Source: Elymus sibiricus (Eukaryota; Streptophyta; Magnoliopsida; Poales; Poaceae). From it: a DNA stretch of 64,000 nucleotides. The stretch spans positions 154,670,642 through 154,734,641 of the forward strand of contig CM077667.1 in NCBI GenBank assembly GCA_039707655.1. Reading direction: 5' to 3'. This document shows, one piece after another, positions 1 through 10,878 of the stretch. The notes beneath the pieces are model-generated. The model ran no database searches. It had not been told where the DNA came from and saw only the letters and a list, made by a program, of their open reading frames with translations. Positions within the stretch are counted from its first letter, which is position 1; each line of letters opens with the position of its first letter. The translations under genes were made by a program, and so were the position numbers.

Positions 1-737
1 TCTTGGGTTGGTTCTTCTTTTTCCTCGCAGTGTCGAGGTTTTTTACCGTACTACCATGGTGCTCCCCGAACATAGGTGGGAGTACCGAGTAAATCTGGAC
101 GTTCCTTTGATAGGGTAGTTTAGCCTTTTCCATATCTAATTTATGACTGATGATATTTCTGTAATCTACTCCGGTAATCCGGTGTAATAGGAAACCGTCC
201 TTACTGTTCGCGCACGTTAGCGTCAATCATCTTCTTCTTCCTCCCCGCAAAAAAATAAATAAATCAAGGAGGGTGCAAAACTCTGTCGTACGTCAACCAT
301 GCTGCATCTCAGCCACCATCGTCGACGTGTCACACCCCCATGTCGCCAGCGGCATGATGCTGCCTCGTATAGCCCAGTTATGCGCATCTCCGGGATACTA
401 GTAGTTAGAATTTACATGTAGCCTCCAATTTTATAAATCTCTGACGAAGAACTTTTCAATTCATGCATATACATCAAGCGAGGTCCATTTACTGAATACA
501 TGAAGAGATGGTTAAGCGCCGCATGATCGAGCATCGTCTTTTCGATTGATTAAACAAATGACGAATGACCAGCAAGTAGACGCAACATCACCAAACGGCC
601 ATTCTCATTCGTACATGGAGCTCCGTCGGGAGGTTGTTTGTCAAGCATCGGCCGCCCGTCGTTGCATCTCTGGTAGCTAAGCCTAGGACCGATCTACAGA
701 GCATCACCTTCCTGGCGACGACGAGGGCCCCGCTCTG
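1..737. other. Non-coding stretch, nothing recognised
   Basis: I see no credible gene here. There is no long open frame, no splice-bounded exon and no clear terminal repeat. The sequence is of mixed composition and ends at the direct repeat flanking the adjacent MITE. Confidence 0.5.
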
Positions 738-746
738 CTGAACCTG

Positions 747-1200
747 GGCCGAAATCATTGTTTTGACCTTTTCAGGAAACTATAGCACAAAATGAACTTC
801 ACACAAAATTATTTCACGATCTGACCCTTTTCGTAACGCCACAAACCATTGCGTTTCTGCTCTATTTGGAAACGCCGAACCTACATGCGTTGTTGGCCTG
901 GTCGAGACACTACGTGGCAGGACAGAAACGCCAGCGTATGTGGCGTTGTTGAAAACGCCAGTGTGTGTGGCGTTGCTGCCCAAGTAAGAAACGCAATGGG
1001 GGTTGGCGTTTCCACCAAGATGTCCACATATCTCATTTATCTATGAAGGGGAGCAACGCGGGAAGGTTCGGCGTTTTCAAATAGAGCAGAAACGCCACGG
1101 GCTGTGGCGTTGCCAAAAGGGTCAGATCGTGAAATATTTTCATGTCGAGTTCATTTTTGTGCTAAGGTTTGCTGAGAAGGTCAAAACAGTGAAAAAGTCC
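747..1200. mobile_element. Mutator-type MITE (fold-back), 9-bp TSD
   Basis: A 454-bp element lies between two copies of the 9-mer CTGAACCTG (738-746 and 1201-1209). Its two ends are inverted repeats: the left end (from 747) and the reverse complement of the right end share TGTTTTGACC near the tips. The homology continues for over 100 bp, including AACGCCAC and the run CAGAAACGCC with CTATTTG. The centre holds small hairpins of AACGCCAG paired with TGGCGTT. Long terminal inverted repeats with a 9-bp target duplication are the hallmark of Mutator-like elements. It encodes no transposase, so it would need one in trans. The short ORFs across it are products of the inverted repeat, not genes. Confidence 0.85.
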
Positions 1201-1209
1201 CTGAACCTG

Positions 1210-3654
1210 CCGTCGCTGCACGTTCATCACATGATCCAGTCGTCCCTTGTAATTCGGGATTATACAATTACTGAAGAACGGTAGGTCAGATAAAAGATTA
1301 ACACGTTAACTGCCCTTTGTCCTTTGTGATTCCAATTTTATCCTCCAGATCGGGGCACTCCCTGCTTTTGAACGGTGGTACTCCATGACAGTGCTGTTGG
1401 AGTACAACTAAAACTGTCCGTTAGATCGGAAGAAATTAGCTGCCCCTGTTAGTGTCAAGGTACCGTAAAACAACTCGCAGCGTTTGGTTCTTTTTTTCCT
1501 TGCGGTGATTCCTAGTTCGGCTGCCTTCATGTTGTTTTGCTTAATCTGTTCTATCTGTTTTTAGGGAATCTGTTCTATCTATAGTTTAGTCAGTCGTCTA
1601 GAGCACTCTCTCTAACGCGGAGAAACCAGTGGACTAATCAACAACCAAAGAAAAAAAAAGTCAAAAATAAAACCAAAGAAAAAATATGGCACCGAGTGCC
1701 ATGATCTTTTTTTTTTTTTACATTTTTAGTACTTGTGCATGCATCATCCACCTGACCATGTGCATGCATCCTCTCCACTTACAATTTTCACCACATGCAA
1801 GTGGTCTATACCAACAAGCAAATGCAAGCCCTTCGTATTAATAATTGAAACAAAAGGCCACAAGACATTATAACGTGCATCCACCCTCCATTTATAACAT
1901 GCATCCACCCTCCATTCACTAGTAGGTTTTCTACGTGCCTTCCATATGACGAGAATATAGCGGGGCCGCGGGGGTATTGTTCTCATATCCTCCAATTTTA
2001 ATTTTAATGATTTTATTGCTATAAATCCCCGCAACAACCAGCGAAGTATTATCTAGTTTCTATAACATTTGAAGTTGCCCGATTTAAGAAGTTCATTGCA
2101 CAAGACAACAATTATCCGGCAATTCGACCTGTCAGGCCATCTCCACGTGTGGTGTCTTTCAAGGATGATGCATAAAAGAAGTGCAGTTTTTTTATGAATA
2201 AAAGATCACGCATGTATCCGTTTAACTCTAACCCGATTGATACCTGTTCTAGAGCATGTGCGTTTATCTAAATATTTATAAACACATAAGATTTTTCAAA
2301 GCGAGGTGTATAAAAACTGCATGTGAGTCCAAGTATTTGTATATTTTACAAATAACTTTATATTTTTTTCACATATACACTATTTTATCATTTTTAGTAT
2401 GTTCATTTACTATATATAAGATACTCCAAAGTGACGTAATATACACATGTTTTTTTTTTTTTTTGAAACGGAGGCAAAAGATTTGCCTCATCGATTAATT
2501 AAGCAGAAGAGAGTTGCCCAGAATATATACATGTGATTTACTATATATACACATGTCTCCTATTTTATCACATTTAGTATGTTCATTTACTATTTTATCA
2601 TTTTTAGTATTTTATCATTAAAAAAAACTGTATATAGATTAACCAACAACTTTTGGACAAGTTCCAAAGTTAAATAGAGAGCAATTGCATTTATTCTCTC
2701 TTATCCTATTGGATAATATAGATGTAACCATTGGAGTAGTTATATAATCCTTTGTTGGTTGATGACATGGACAATACCAACAAGACTACATACAAACTAT
2801 TGGAAATGCCCTTAGTAATCTTTTGATCCCCATGGTGACACTGTCCCACCCATCCATCCACCCTCCATTGCCCCTATCCTATCCAACGGTTGATAGCTAA
2901 CATCAATTAGCAATGTACTTCGGACTGTCTCATCTACCGTCCAGTCAGAAGCTACTCACCAACTAGCGTCAGTGGTAGGAGCGTTCATACACACAGGGAA
3001 TCTGGAGTGTATGCACACGTTTAGTTGGAGCGTTCACGCACGTTGAGTTGGCGCGTTCATAGAAGAAAATTTTGCAAGGGAATCTGCATTTTGCAAGAAA
3101 GCTTTGTAAGAATTCCTCTGCAAGAAAAAACCAATTTATCGCATGAACAAATCATCTGAGGCCTCCCCTGCCTCATTAAGAATTCTTTCGATACCCTAAG
3201 GCAGCCAGCCTGCTAGACTGCTAGTGCACACCATCGGCCAGGAAATAAAACCGCGCAATGCACTACTATCCACCATCCGTCACCGTACCTTTGGATGTAG
3301 CTTGTACTACACAGCAGCGAATTACTCTAATAGCAATGTCCTTCTTTCTAAAAGATAGGGTTAGCAATCCACCGCATGATATGCATTGCATGGTTGGGAT
3401 TTTTGGGACGAGATCCTGACTCCAGATAAAGCTCACGTGAGTGTAACTATCATCGATGGTAGGAAAAAAAATGTCCCTACAGTATATTGATAATCATGCA
3501 CTCTGAAGTTTCTTTTTTTTTTTCTATGGTGTGTGTGCAAGCTGTCACATGCGCTCTCAATATGCACGTTAATTTGTATCGCTGATTCGTCATCAGCACA
3601 ATATATACGTGGACAACACCATTCTCCAGACATCTTGTCCCGCTTTATGTTACC
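1210..3654. other. AT-rich intergenic DNA without a recognisable gene
   Basis: No supported coding region. The stretch contains AT-rich sequence with local duplications: an ATTTTATCA/TTTAGTATGTTCATTTACTAT motif occurs near 2382-2415 and again near 2562-2596. A short retroposon tail is annotated separately. The remaining short ORFs have no recognisable domain. Confidence 0.5.
2451..2544 (-). mobile_element. 5'-truncated retroposon tail (LINE/SINE 3' end), antisense
   Basis: A T-run followed by GAAACGGAGGCAAAAG and GATTAATTAA is, on the minus strand, a retroposon 3' end with a poly-A tail. The 12-mer ATATACACATGT occurs on both sides (2439-2450 and 2545-2556), consistent with a target-site duplication of target-primed retrotransposition. 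A related tail lies at about 5329-5400. The parent family is not identified. The TSD is in AT-rich sequence, so chance repetition is possible. Confidence 0.5.
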
Positions 3655-3663
3655 AATTAAAAA

Positions 3664-5011
3664 GGCCAGTACTGGGCGCCGGTGCGCCGGCCGAAAGCTT
3701 CGACCGGTCGTACTTCGCACGTACGATTTGACCAGTTACAGCCGTACGATGCCCCCCTTACCCACTGCTTGTTTTGAAGAAACGGAAGAAAAGGCCATGG
3801 CGGATGTCATCGCGCGCAGCCGTGGTCCTCCTTGAACGCATGCCAGCTTGCCGGCCGTCCTTGCCCACTTGCCTTGCCGCCGGTTGCCGCCCCCATTGCC
3901 GGTGGTCGCCCTCGCAGCACCCGAGCTCGCTGGTTTCAGCAAGACGTCGTTCCCTCATAGCAAAACGCCAACATCTTGTAGCACACCCGATGTCTCTGTC
4001 GATGCAGCACCTAGCCGCTGCCATTGTAGGACGTCCGTTGCAGCATCACCTTGCTGCCGGACGCAGCTCTCAGCATCGCTGCTCCACACCGGATTGAAGT
4101 TTTTTCTCACACCGATTGAAACTTTTGTACAAGCCGGTTGAAGCTTTTTTTCCAACCGCCGGCACTGGTTGTAGCAAATTCGGCGCCGGTGGTAACACGG
4201 CAAAACGCAGGTTGTAGCAAAACTGGACGCCGGTTGCAGCTCCTTGGTCGTAGGTTGCAGCTGTCTGTGGTTGCCGCCTTGCCGGCCACAAGTTCACCGT
4301 CGTTGCTTGCAGCACGTCAGTTCGACAGTTGTAGCTTTTTTTGTTGCCGGTCGTAGCTTTTTCGCGACGTGGGTTGCACCTTTCTGATCTCCCCGTTGCA
4401 TATGTTTGTCGGCGGCGACCACCAAACTACACCGCTGAATATTGCAGCAAATAGTGATGCCGGTTGTAGCAAAAAATGATACAGTTGTAGCAAAAATCAG
4501 TTGTGGTTCCAACTCACTTATTAGTTGCAGCAAAAAACAAATGTGATTCCAGCTCTGTCTTCAGCCGATTGAAGCAAAAAATATGATGGTTCCAGCATCG
4601 TTGTCCGCTCGCTGGCGTCGCAACCTGTGCAGTGGTTATCCATGGAGACTCGTCGGCACGCTCGGCGCGGCGCCCCCCGGCATGGTCCCAACACCTCCGT
4701 CGCAGGAGCGCCTATGCACCACGGTGTGGAAGATTCAAAAAAAAAAAAGGTACGCAGTGGAGGAGTCTTGCAGGAGCGCTTCTAGAGGTAGGAGACGACG
4801 CACTGTAGCAAATTAGTTTTTTTTTTTTAGGCAATGTAGCAAATTAGTGGACCACGTTCGTTTGGAAGGAGATAAGCTAGTGATGGGCCTAAGATAATTC
4901 ACGTGTGGGACTGACGTGGAGAAGAGGCGGAGCGTTTGATTCCATAGGATCGCGTGGGTCTTGCGCGTCCGGCCCAGAGTTCGGCCGGCGCGCCGCGGCT
5001 AAACGTTTTCC
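3664..5011. mobile_element. Non-autonomous Mutator-like element, 9-bp TSD
   Basis: A 1348-bp element is flanked by AATTAAAAA at 3655-3663 and 5012-5020; the identity extends to 14 bp because the flank and the element ends share bases. The left end and the reverse complement of the right end both start GG and converge on GCGCCGGCCGAA, giving diverged terminal inverted repeats of about 35 bp. The interior is rich in variants of TTGTAGCAAAA and GGTTGCAGC, with no transposase frame. The element at 24834-27124 has the same kind of ends (GGAAAACGTTT tip) and the same interior motif, so both belong to one family. The short ORFs reading through the motif are not considered genes. Confidence 0.75.
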
Positions 5012-5020
5012 AATTAAAAA

Positions 5021-5457
5021 GGCAAAAACAATCAGTGCATGGTACAAATTCTTACATACATGCATGTCCTATCTGTTAGTAAATAACAAAACAGACAGTG
5101 CATGGTATCTTAGCTACCGTTCTCATGCATATTCCAGTATCTTCTACAACAAACTAAAAACAATACAAATAATCCAATTTTTAGCACAATACAAAGAATT
5201 CAAGGTAACTAAGCAATGGATGAACGTCCAACGAAGATACCTTGTTCCTTGGAATGCTGTGATGATCTCTTGACGTTTGGCTGGACTCAAGAAGCTTTTA
5301 TCAACTATACAGTGACTACACACCTAAATGATTTTTTTTCTTCGAAATAGAGGCAAAAGATTGGCCTCGTAGATTAATTAAGAAGAAGAGAGTTGCCCAA
5401 TTAGTTAATATAAAACCGGGCGAAAACAAAACTAACATGATATGTGCTAAACAATGC
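5021..5457. other. Intergenic DNA with a second retroposon tail
   Basis: About 5329-5400 carries a T-run, then GAAATAGAGGCAAAAG, GATTAATTAA and GAGAGTTGCCCA. This is a diverged copy of the antisense tail at 2451-2544. No TSD was found. The rest of the stretch shows no gene. Confidence 0.45.
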
Positions 5458-5459
5458 TA

Positions 5460-5673
5460 TCTCCGGATGGGAATATAAGTCAAACACTGATTTTTAGGTC
5501 CTCTATTTGACTAGCAAAACATGTGTGTATGCCATAAAAATATATATCACTAGATTCATTGTGTTGAATGAACTTTATAAATATACGATTTTTTTGGCAT
5601 ATTATACATGTTACGCTAGTTAAATCAATGCCCTAAATTTTTGTGTCCGAATCATAGCCCCATCCGGAGGGAG
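5460..5673. mobile_element. Stowaway-like (Tc1/Mariner) MITE
   Basis: About 214 bp bounded by TA on both sides (5458-5459 and 5674-5675). The right end CCATCCGGAGGGAG is the typical Stowaway terminus (CTCCCTCCG read inwards). The left end CTCCGGATGGG is its inverted counterpart but lacks the first few bases. The interior is AT-rich and non-coding, as usual for these elements. The damaged left tip keeps this from being certain. Confidence 0.6.
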
Positions 5674-5675
5674 TA

Positions 5676-6764
5676 CTTCTATCCCAAGCAATCAATCCTA
5701 TAGTGGAATTAGAGGGGTAGTTATCCCCGAGGATATCAGGCATTTCCCCCTTTTTTTAAGCGGCAACGTTTCCCTTTGAATTTAACAATCCAATGTAAGT
5801 TCATTATGATCCAGTATGTTATGTAAAAACAATGTAGCTATATTTTATATGTTGAATTGTCAAATCATGTGTTTTAATTGATGGATTTAAATTTACTCTA
5901 ATGCTATTAAATATCCTTCATATATTAATAACTTGTACTAAATGGTTAATAAATTAGTGAAACTGATTTGAAATCAGTATAAATTAATTCCAACATATAC
6001 GGTCGATAATAGATAATTGATTTTGTCGAAGAGAAGATATCATATTTAAATTTAGGTTGAGGTTTTTTAAATACCCTAAACTTAAAGGGAATTAAAATTG
6101 TGAATTTGAAATCAAGAATAAAAAGTTGCGACATTTAATTTAGATTATATTTTTCTGACTATGTAGCAAAGCATAGATTTAAACGTGAGATGGATATGAT
6201 TTTGTCAAGATTATAGGAGAACTGATATAATTTATTTTGACCTGATGCCCATGCCACCTCTAATTCGATCATCACATGGGCCTGACATGCTCCACAATTA
6301 TGGAAATGGGAGTCATGTGTTACAAGGGTAAAATATGAAATGGGTTGCTTAAATTTATGTCGCTTGTGAAAAAATTCATTTAGATGATGTAGAAAATGAC
6401 ACCTAAACAAATACATGCTTACTAATGATTTTTTGTCAAAACAAATGCATCTAAACATACAATGACAAAGGAGTAAATAAGGCATGCCAGTAACATTGAA
6501 ATTGGAATTGAACTTGAGAGACACCAACAACCTTTATTTATTATATTATAACTTGATTAATTTAATCCCACATTACCATGTTAGATGCGATCTGGTAGAA
6601 CCAGCATAATTTTCTCCTCCCCTCCACCTCCATAGGCAATCTAGAGGCGATTAGGGTTTTTGTCGAACTAGCTGTCTTGCGAGACTATAACATAATTAAT
6701 TTAGACCCGAACATCTGTTGCCGGTCCGCCTTGCCATCAGTAGTCTTAGGGTACTAGTCGTGCG

Positions 6765-6796
<32 letters not shown>

Positions 6797-7161
6797 CTCC
6801 TTTTTCCCACTCTAGCGGTACACCTAGTGTGAACGGAGGGCACATGAAACAACTCTGATTGGATCTGGTCCGCGTTGGTCCATGACGATGGTGCGCTTTA
6901 GGCTCTTTTTATTGCTTGTAGTTCTCGCTAGGTGATCAATGCACTTGGTTATAGTTTTTGTTACTTCTGAAGATCTTTGTATTATTACGGATTATTAATA
7001 GATTAGAGGAATACCGGGTTGTAATTGAGCAAAACAATAATCACCTTGCAACACCTAAACCTTCTGAAATTTATGAAGATTTTTTACTTGACTGCCCAAC
7101 ATTCCTTTTGGTTTGTTAATTTACTTCTTTGATGGAAGTCTGAACCGACAAAGTACTGCAG
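5676..7161. other. Intergenic DNA upstream of the reductase remnant; poly-C run
   Basis: AT-rich, no supported gene. A 27-base C homopolymer lies at 6769-6795. I searched by eye for the missing first exon of the downstream reductase (a GGTGGTGATAG/GGTG-GATG-type nucleotide-binding start, G-x-T-G-x-x-G) and did not find it. Confidence 0.5.
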
Positions 7162-8630
7162 CGTTTTTTGCCATCTGAATTCGGTTGTGACGTGGAGCAT
7201 CACGCCGAACACACCCTGGAGCCGGCAAAGAGCATGATAGTAGCATCCAAGCTTCGAGTTCGGCGAGCCATCAGAGCCGCAGGGATTCCCCACACCATCA
7301 TCTGCAGCTACTGGGCTATTGGCTTGTTGTTCTCTACACTCGGCAACTCTGGAGAAAATGGCCCTTTGTCAACAGGGATGGACATTATTGGTGATGAAAA
7401 ATCCCCAGGTAACCATTGCTTTCGTAACCCTTAATTCGTGAGGGTAATCATTGCTGCTTCTTCCATCTTCTCCAACAAAACGTAGCTAGCTCAATTGGTT
7501 ACTGAGTTGACAACTAACATATAGATTAGTGGTTGTGACCCCTTTTCCTCTGTTTACTGTGTGACTTACTATGTGTGGTGTAGCCTAGAGGCTAAGATGG
7601 GAGAGTTCTGATTTTTAATGTCACTTTGTTTGGTATCCCCTTTTCCAAAATGATGACATTGGCACTATTTGGCTCCGCGTAGCAAATCTTAATTCATATA
7701 AACAACTTAGTTTATTTGGTGTTGATTTTTTCCATACAATCCAAAACTGGATCGGATTCTACCATCAGAAGATAATGGAACATGCATCAGAAGTAATAGC
7801 ATCCGGTTGTGCAAAAACATAAAGATTTAATTCCATTTGTTATCCTCATGATTCACCCTTTTGACAGATTTTACGAAATTTTAAGAAATCTTCAATTTAT
7901 ACCAAAAAAAATTCACCTTTGTGCCACATTTTACATATTGAAGAGTAGTCAGCTCATCATATAAACTTACCGTGCGACAGGCACAGTGAGCAATCTTCAA
8001 ATCATTCAAAACTCATCATATAAACATTTTGTCGCTGGATAACTCATCATATAAACTTAGTGATGATAGGCCAACCACCACCTGAATGAAGTCAGTAAAG
8101 TAGTTAGTCTTGTATAATCTGCATCATCTACCTATAATTTCTGGGTTCGGCACTACTTTTTCAGTCATCCTTGTAGATGAGAAGGATACGAGCATGCTGA
8201 CCATAAGAGCCGTGGAGGACCCACGAACCCTTGACAAGATCCTGCACGTGCGCCCTCCCGCCAACTTACGCTCCTTCAGCCAGCTCGCCCAACTCGTGGA
8301 GAAGAAAACCGGCAAGACACTCAAGAGGCACTATGTCACCGAGCAGGAGTTCGTCAAGAAAATCCAAGGTAGCCTCCGATGTCTGATCCATACATGCTAG
8401 CTAGTTACAGATAAAATGGTGTGTGATCATCTACGAATCGAACTGATCGTCTCAATGCAGAGGCTCCGTTCCCGCTCAACTTTCAGCTGGCGATGGTGCA
8501 CTCGACGCTGGTGCACACCGGGGCGTGCGAACGCGACATCGACCCGGCGGTCGGCGTGGAGGCGACGCGACTGTACCCGGACGTACAGTTCGTCACGGTG
8601 GAGGAGTGCCTGGATGGCCTTCTTCTCTGA
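7162..8630 (+). pseudogene. Isoflavone reductase-like (NmrA/PCBER family) gene, 5'-truncated
   Basis: Three exons join in frame with GT-AG borders: 7162-7408, 8177-8368 and 8461-8630 (TGA at 8628-8630), all phase 1 joins. The reading starts RFLPSEFG, the conserved exon start in isoflavone reductase / phenylcoumaran benzylic ether reductase / leucoanthocyanidin reductase relatives. It continues through the EPAK and SKLRVRRAIRAAGIPHT segment, which holds the family's conserved lysine, then VDEKD-like DEKDTSMLTIRAVEDPRTL, and ends VTVEECLDGLLL. These NADPH-dependent enzymes reduce phenylpropanoid substrates in the cytosol. The N-terminal Rossmann part (about 120 residues with the GxTGxxG loop) is absent upstream. 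The substrate-loop region before DEKD also looks shortened: the exon ends near DIIGDEKSP, where relatives read on to KAAFV. I call it a truncated remnant. An exon 1 far upstream cannot be wholly excluded, but none was seen. Confidence 0.75.
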
Positions 8631-9314
8631 CATTGACTGAGATTAAAATGGCCGGTGTGCAAGCTGTGATGTTAGATCATCCGTCGTCGAGAGATTTGGA
8701 TTTTTGCCACTTTGTTCCTGTGGCTTCGCAGATTTACCACTTTGAAGAATTGATTTGCATAATTGCCACTTAAGTCGTGGAGTCCTTGATTAGTATGCCA
8801 TTAGCTTCCCCTTTATTTGTTTTATTAATTCCTTTTTCACATTATAAAGCTGTTCAAAAGACTAACTTATCCCTGTGGCTATCTATACTTGCGTATCTGG
8901 CATTGAATCATCAATTGAACCATCAAGCGTGCGCTGACTGCCGATAATATCGCGTGCACCATGCCGTCGGTTCACTAGACTTCGTGCTCCGGTGATTCTA
9001 ACGCCACCGATCGCCTGGACGACTCGTGCTACCGACTGGACGTCTTGCGCAGCCGATTGCCTGCACGCGGTGCGCCGTCATGGAGCCTAATCCTTCTGGA
9101 GAGTAAAATAATTTTTCTTTTCCTTGCTTTGTTCATCTGATATTCGGTGGTTTCTGAGACAAAACATGAACAAATGACATAAGAAAAGTGGCATGATCAC
9201 ACACCCGAACACCAGGATAAGGAGCACTCGTACACTCTTTCAATGAACAAAATTGAATCTCTAGGAAAGTTTTTCTGCTTAAATATCACAACATCTGCCC
9301 AAGACAGTCGTCAA
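8631..9314. other. Intergenic stretch, nothing recognised
   Basis: No gene is supported between the reductase stop codon and the LINE reverse transcriptase fragment. The sequence TTTGCCACTTTGTTCCTGTG and a second TTGCCACTTAAG hint at an unidentified repeat. Confidence 0.4.
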
Positions 9315-10222
9315 ATTGACTTTGAAAAAGCCTATGACAAGGTCAAATGGTTTTTCCTCCAACAGGCCCTAAGGATGAAAGGTTTCTCCGAAAAATGGCG
9401 TCAGTGGATACAAAATTTTGTAACTGGAGGTAGTGTGGCCATCAAAGTCAATGATGATGTAGGTCATTACTTCCAGACAAAAAAAGGACTACGATAGGGT
9501 GACTCCATGTCCCCAATGTTATTTAACATTGTGGCTGACATGTTGGCTATTCTAATTGAGCGCGCCAAGCAGGAAGGCCAAATTGCACGAGTAGTGCCAC
9601 ACCTTGTGGATGGTGGCCTCTCTATTTTGCAATATGCCGATGACACAATTCTGTTTATGGAACATGACCTGGACAAGGCTCGAAACCTGAAACTCCTGTT
9701 GTCAGCATTTGAGCAAATGTGAGGTCTTAAGATTAACTTCCATAAAAGTGAAGTGTTCTGCTTTGGAGAAGCCATTGAGGCGGCGGCCGATTATGCTGAC
9801 CTATTTGGTTGCACACATGGCCAATTCCCGATCAAATATCTGGGAATACCGATTCATTATCGACGTCTCACCATTTCGGAGTGGAAGCATGTAGAGGAGC
9901 GGCTAGAGAAACGGTTGAGCAGTTGGAAAGGCAAGTTGCTCTCAGTTGGAGGACGACTAGTGTTGATAAACTTTGTCCTCACAAATATGGTTCTCTATAT
10001 GATTTCTTTCTTCCAACTCCCAAAAGGGGTACTGCAAAGATTGGACTATTTTAGGTCCGGATTCTTTTGGCAAGGAAACGGTGAAAAGAAAAAATACCGG
10101 CTGGCCAAATGGAGTGTGGTTTGTAGGCCGAAAGACCAAGGTGGCCTTTGAATTCATGACCTGCAGGTCAAGAATGAGGCTCTACTCAGGAAATGGTTGT
10201 TCAAACTTCTTACCGAGGATGG
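9315..10222 (+). pseudogene. LINE reverse transcriptase fragment
   Basis: The plus strand reads an L1-type RT core starting IDFEKAYDKVKW. It passes through GDSMSPMLFN, then the catalytic YADD box near 9633-9644, then KYLGIPIHY and WKGKLLSVGGRLVLI, and ends in the zf-RVT approach (SVVCRPKDQGGL). In-frame stops interrupt it at about 9496, 9720 and 10149. The 5' part (endonuclease and RT start) is absent, and the 3' part is cut off where the gypsy LTR begins at 10223. It is close in sequence to the minus-strand LINE at 36751-43267, so both come from the same lineage. Dead copy. Confidence 0.85.
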
Positions 10223-10878
10223 TGATAGAGGCGAAGTTGTCCCTGTCTTTCGATGAGATGTGGCTATCGTTTATGGTAGAGTCGACTTTGACGATCCGAC
10301 TACGAACGTGCGAGGACGTCGCGCCTTAGCAATCGCTAAACCAACTCCGAGAGGTTATTGACCACGCCGGAGCACGATCAACCTGACCACGAGGGTCTGT
10401 TTCCTGCAAGAAAACGAAGAACAAGCAAAAAACTAAGATTGCAATCTGGATATTGCGAATATAAGAGGAAAGCTTTATTGATGAAAGTGGGGTTCTGTGA
10501 CGCCTTTGTTTGGTCGTGGAACACAAACGAAGAACGAGAAGTTGTAGCTATGGCTAACTTTCAATCTAAACAAAACCCAAGTCTAAAACGATGCCCTAAG
10601 GGCTGTATATATGGGGGAATAGAGGGGGATTTCGTGGCCCCTTGGAGGAGGGGTCCGAAACCAGCCCTAACTCAGTTTCCCCACACATACGGACTCTAAA
10701 AACAGCCTAATAAGTGGTATTTCGAAATTACATGGGCCTGGCCCAAAAATAAGGTGACGCAGCACCTATAATAGCCTATGGACGAAATTTATGAAGTGGC
10801 ATGATGTATATTTCGTCCAAGCCTCCAAGCACTCCTTATGGTGGCTTCAAAGTGCGAAAATCACCACTGGAAAGTCCA
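10223..10878 (-). repeat. 3' LTR of the gypsy element
   Basis: Colinear with 19372-20027. I set the outer border at the TGATAGAG that faces the primer binding site in the other copy. I set the inner border at CCA followed by a pyrimidine run (TTGTTCCTTCCCCC), which is the polypurine tract read from the minus strand. A TATATATA-like promoter (minus strand) lies near 10605-10612. The C-terminal end of the pol frame runs a short way into the LTR. Confidence 0.7.

Noticed and set aside
3533..4356. Several short frames at 3533-4356
   Set aside because: They read the TTGTAGC/GGTTGC repeats of the Mutator-like element on both strands. No conserved protein pattern.
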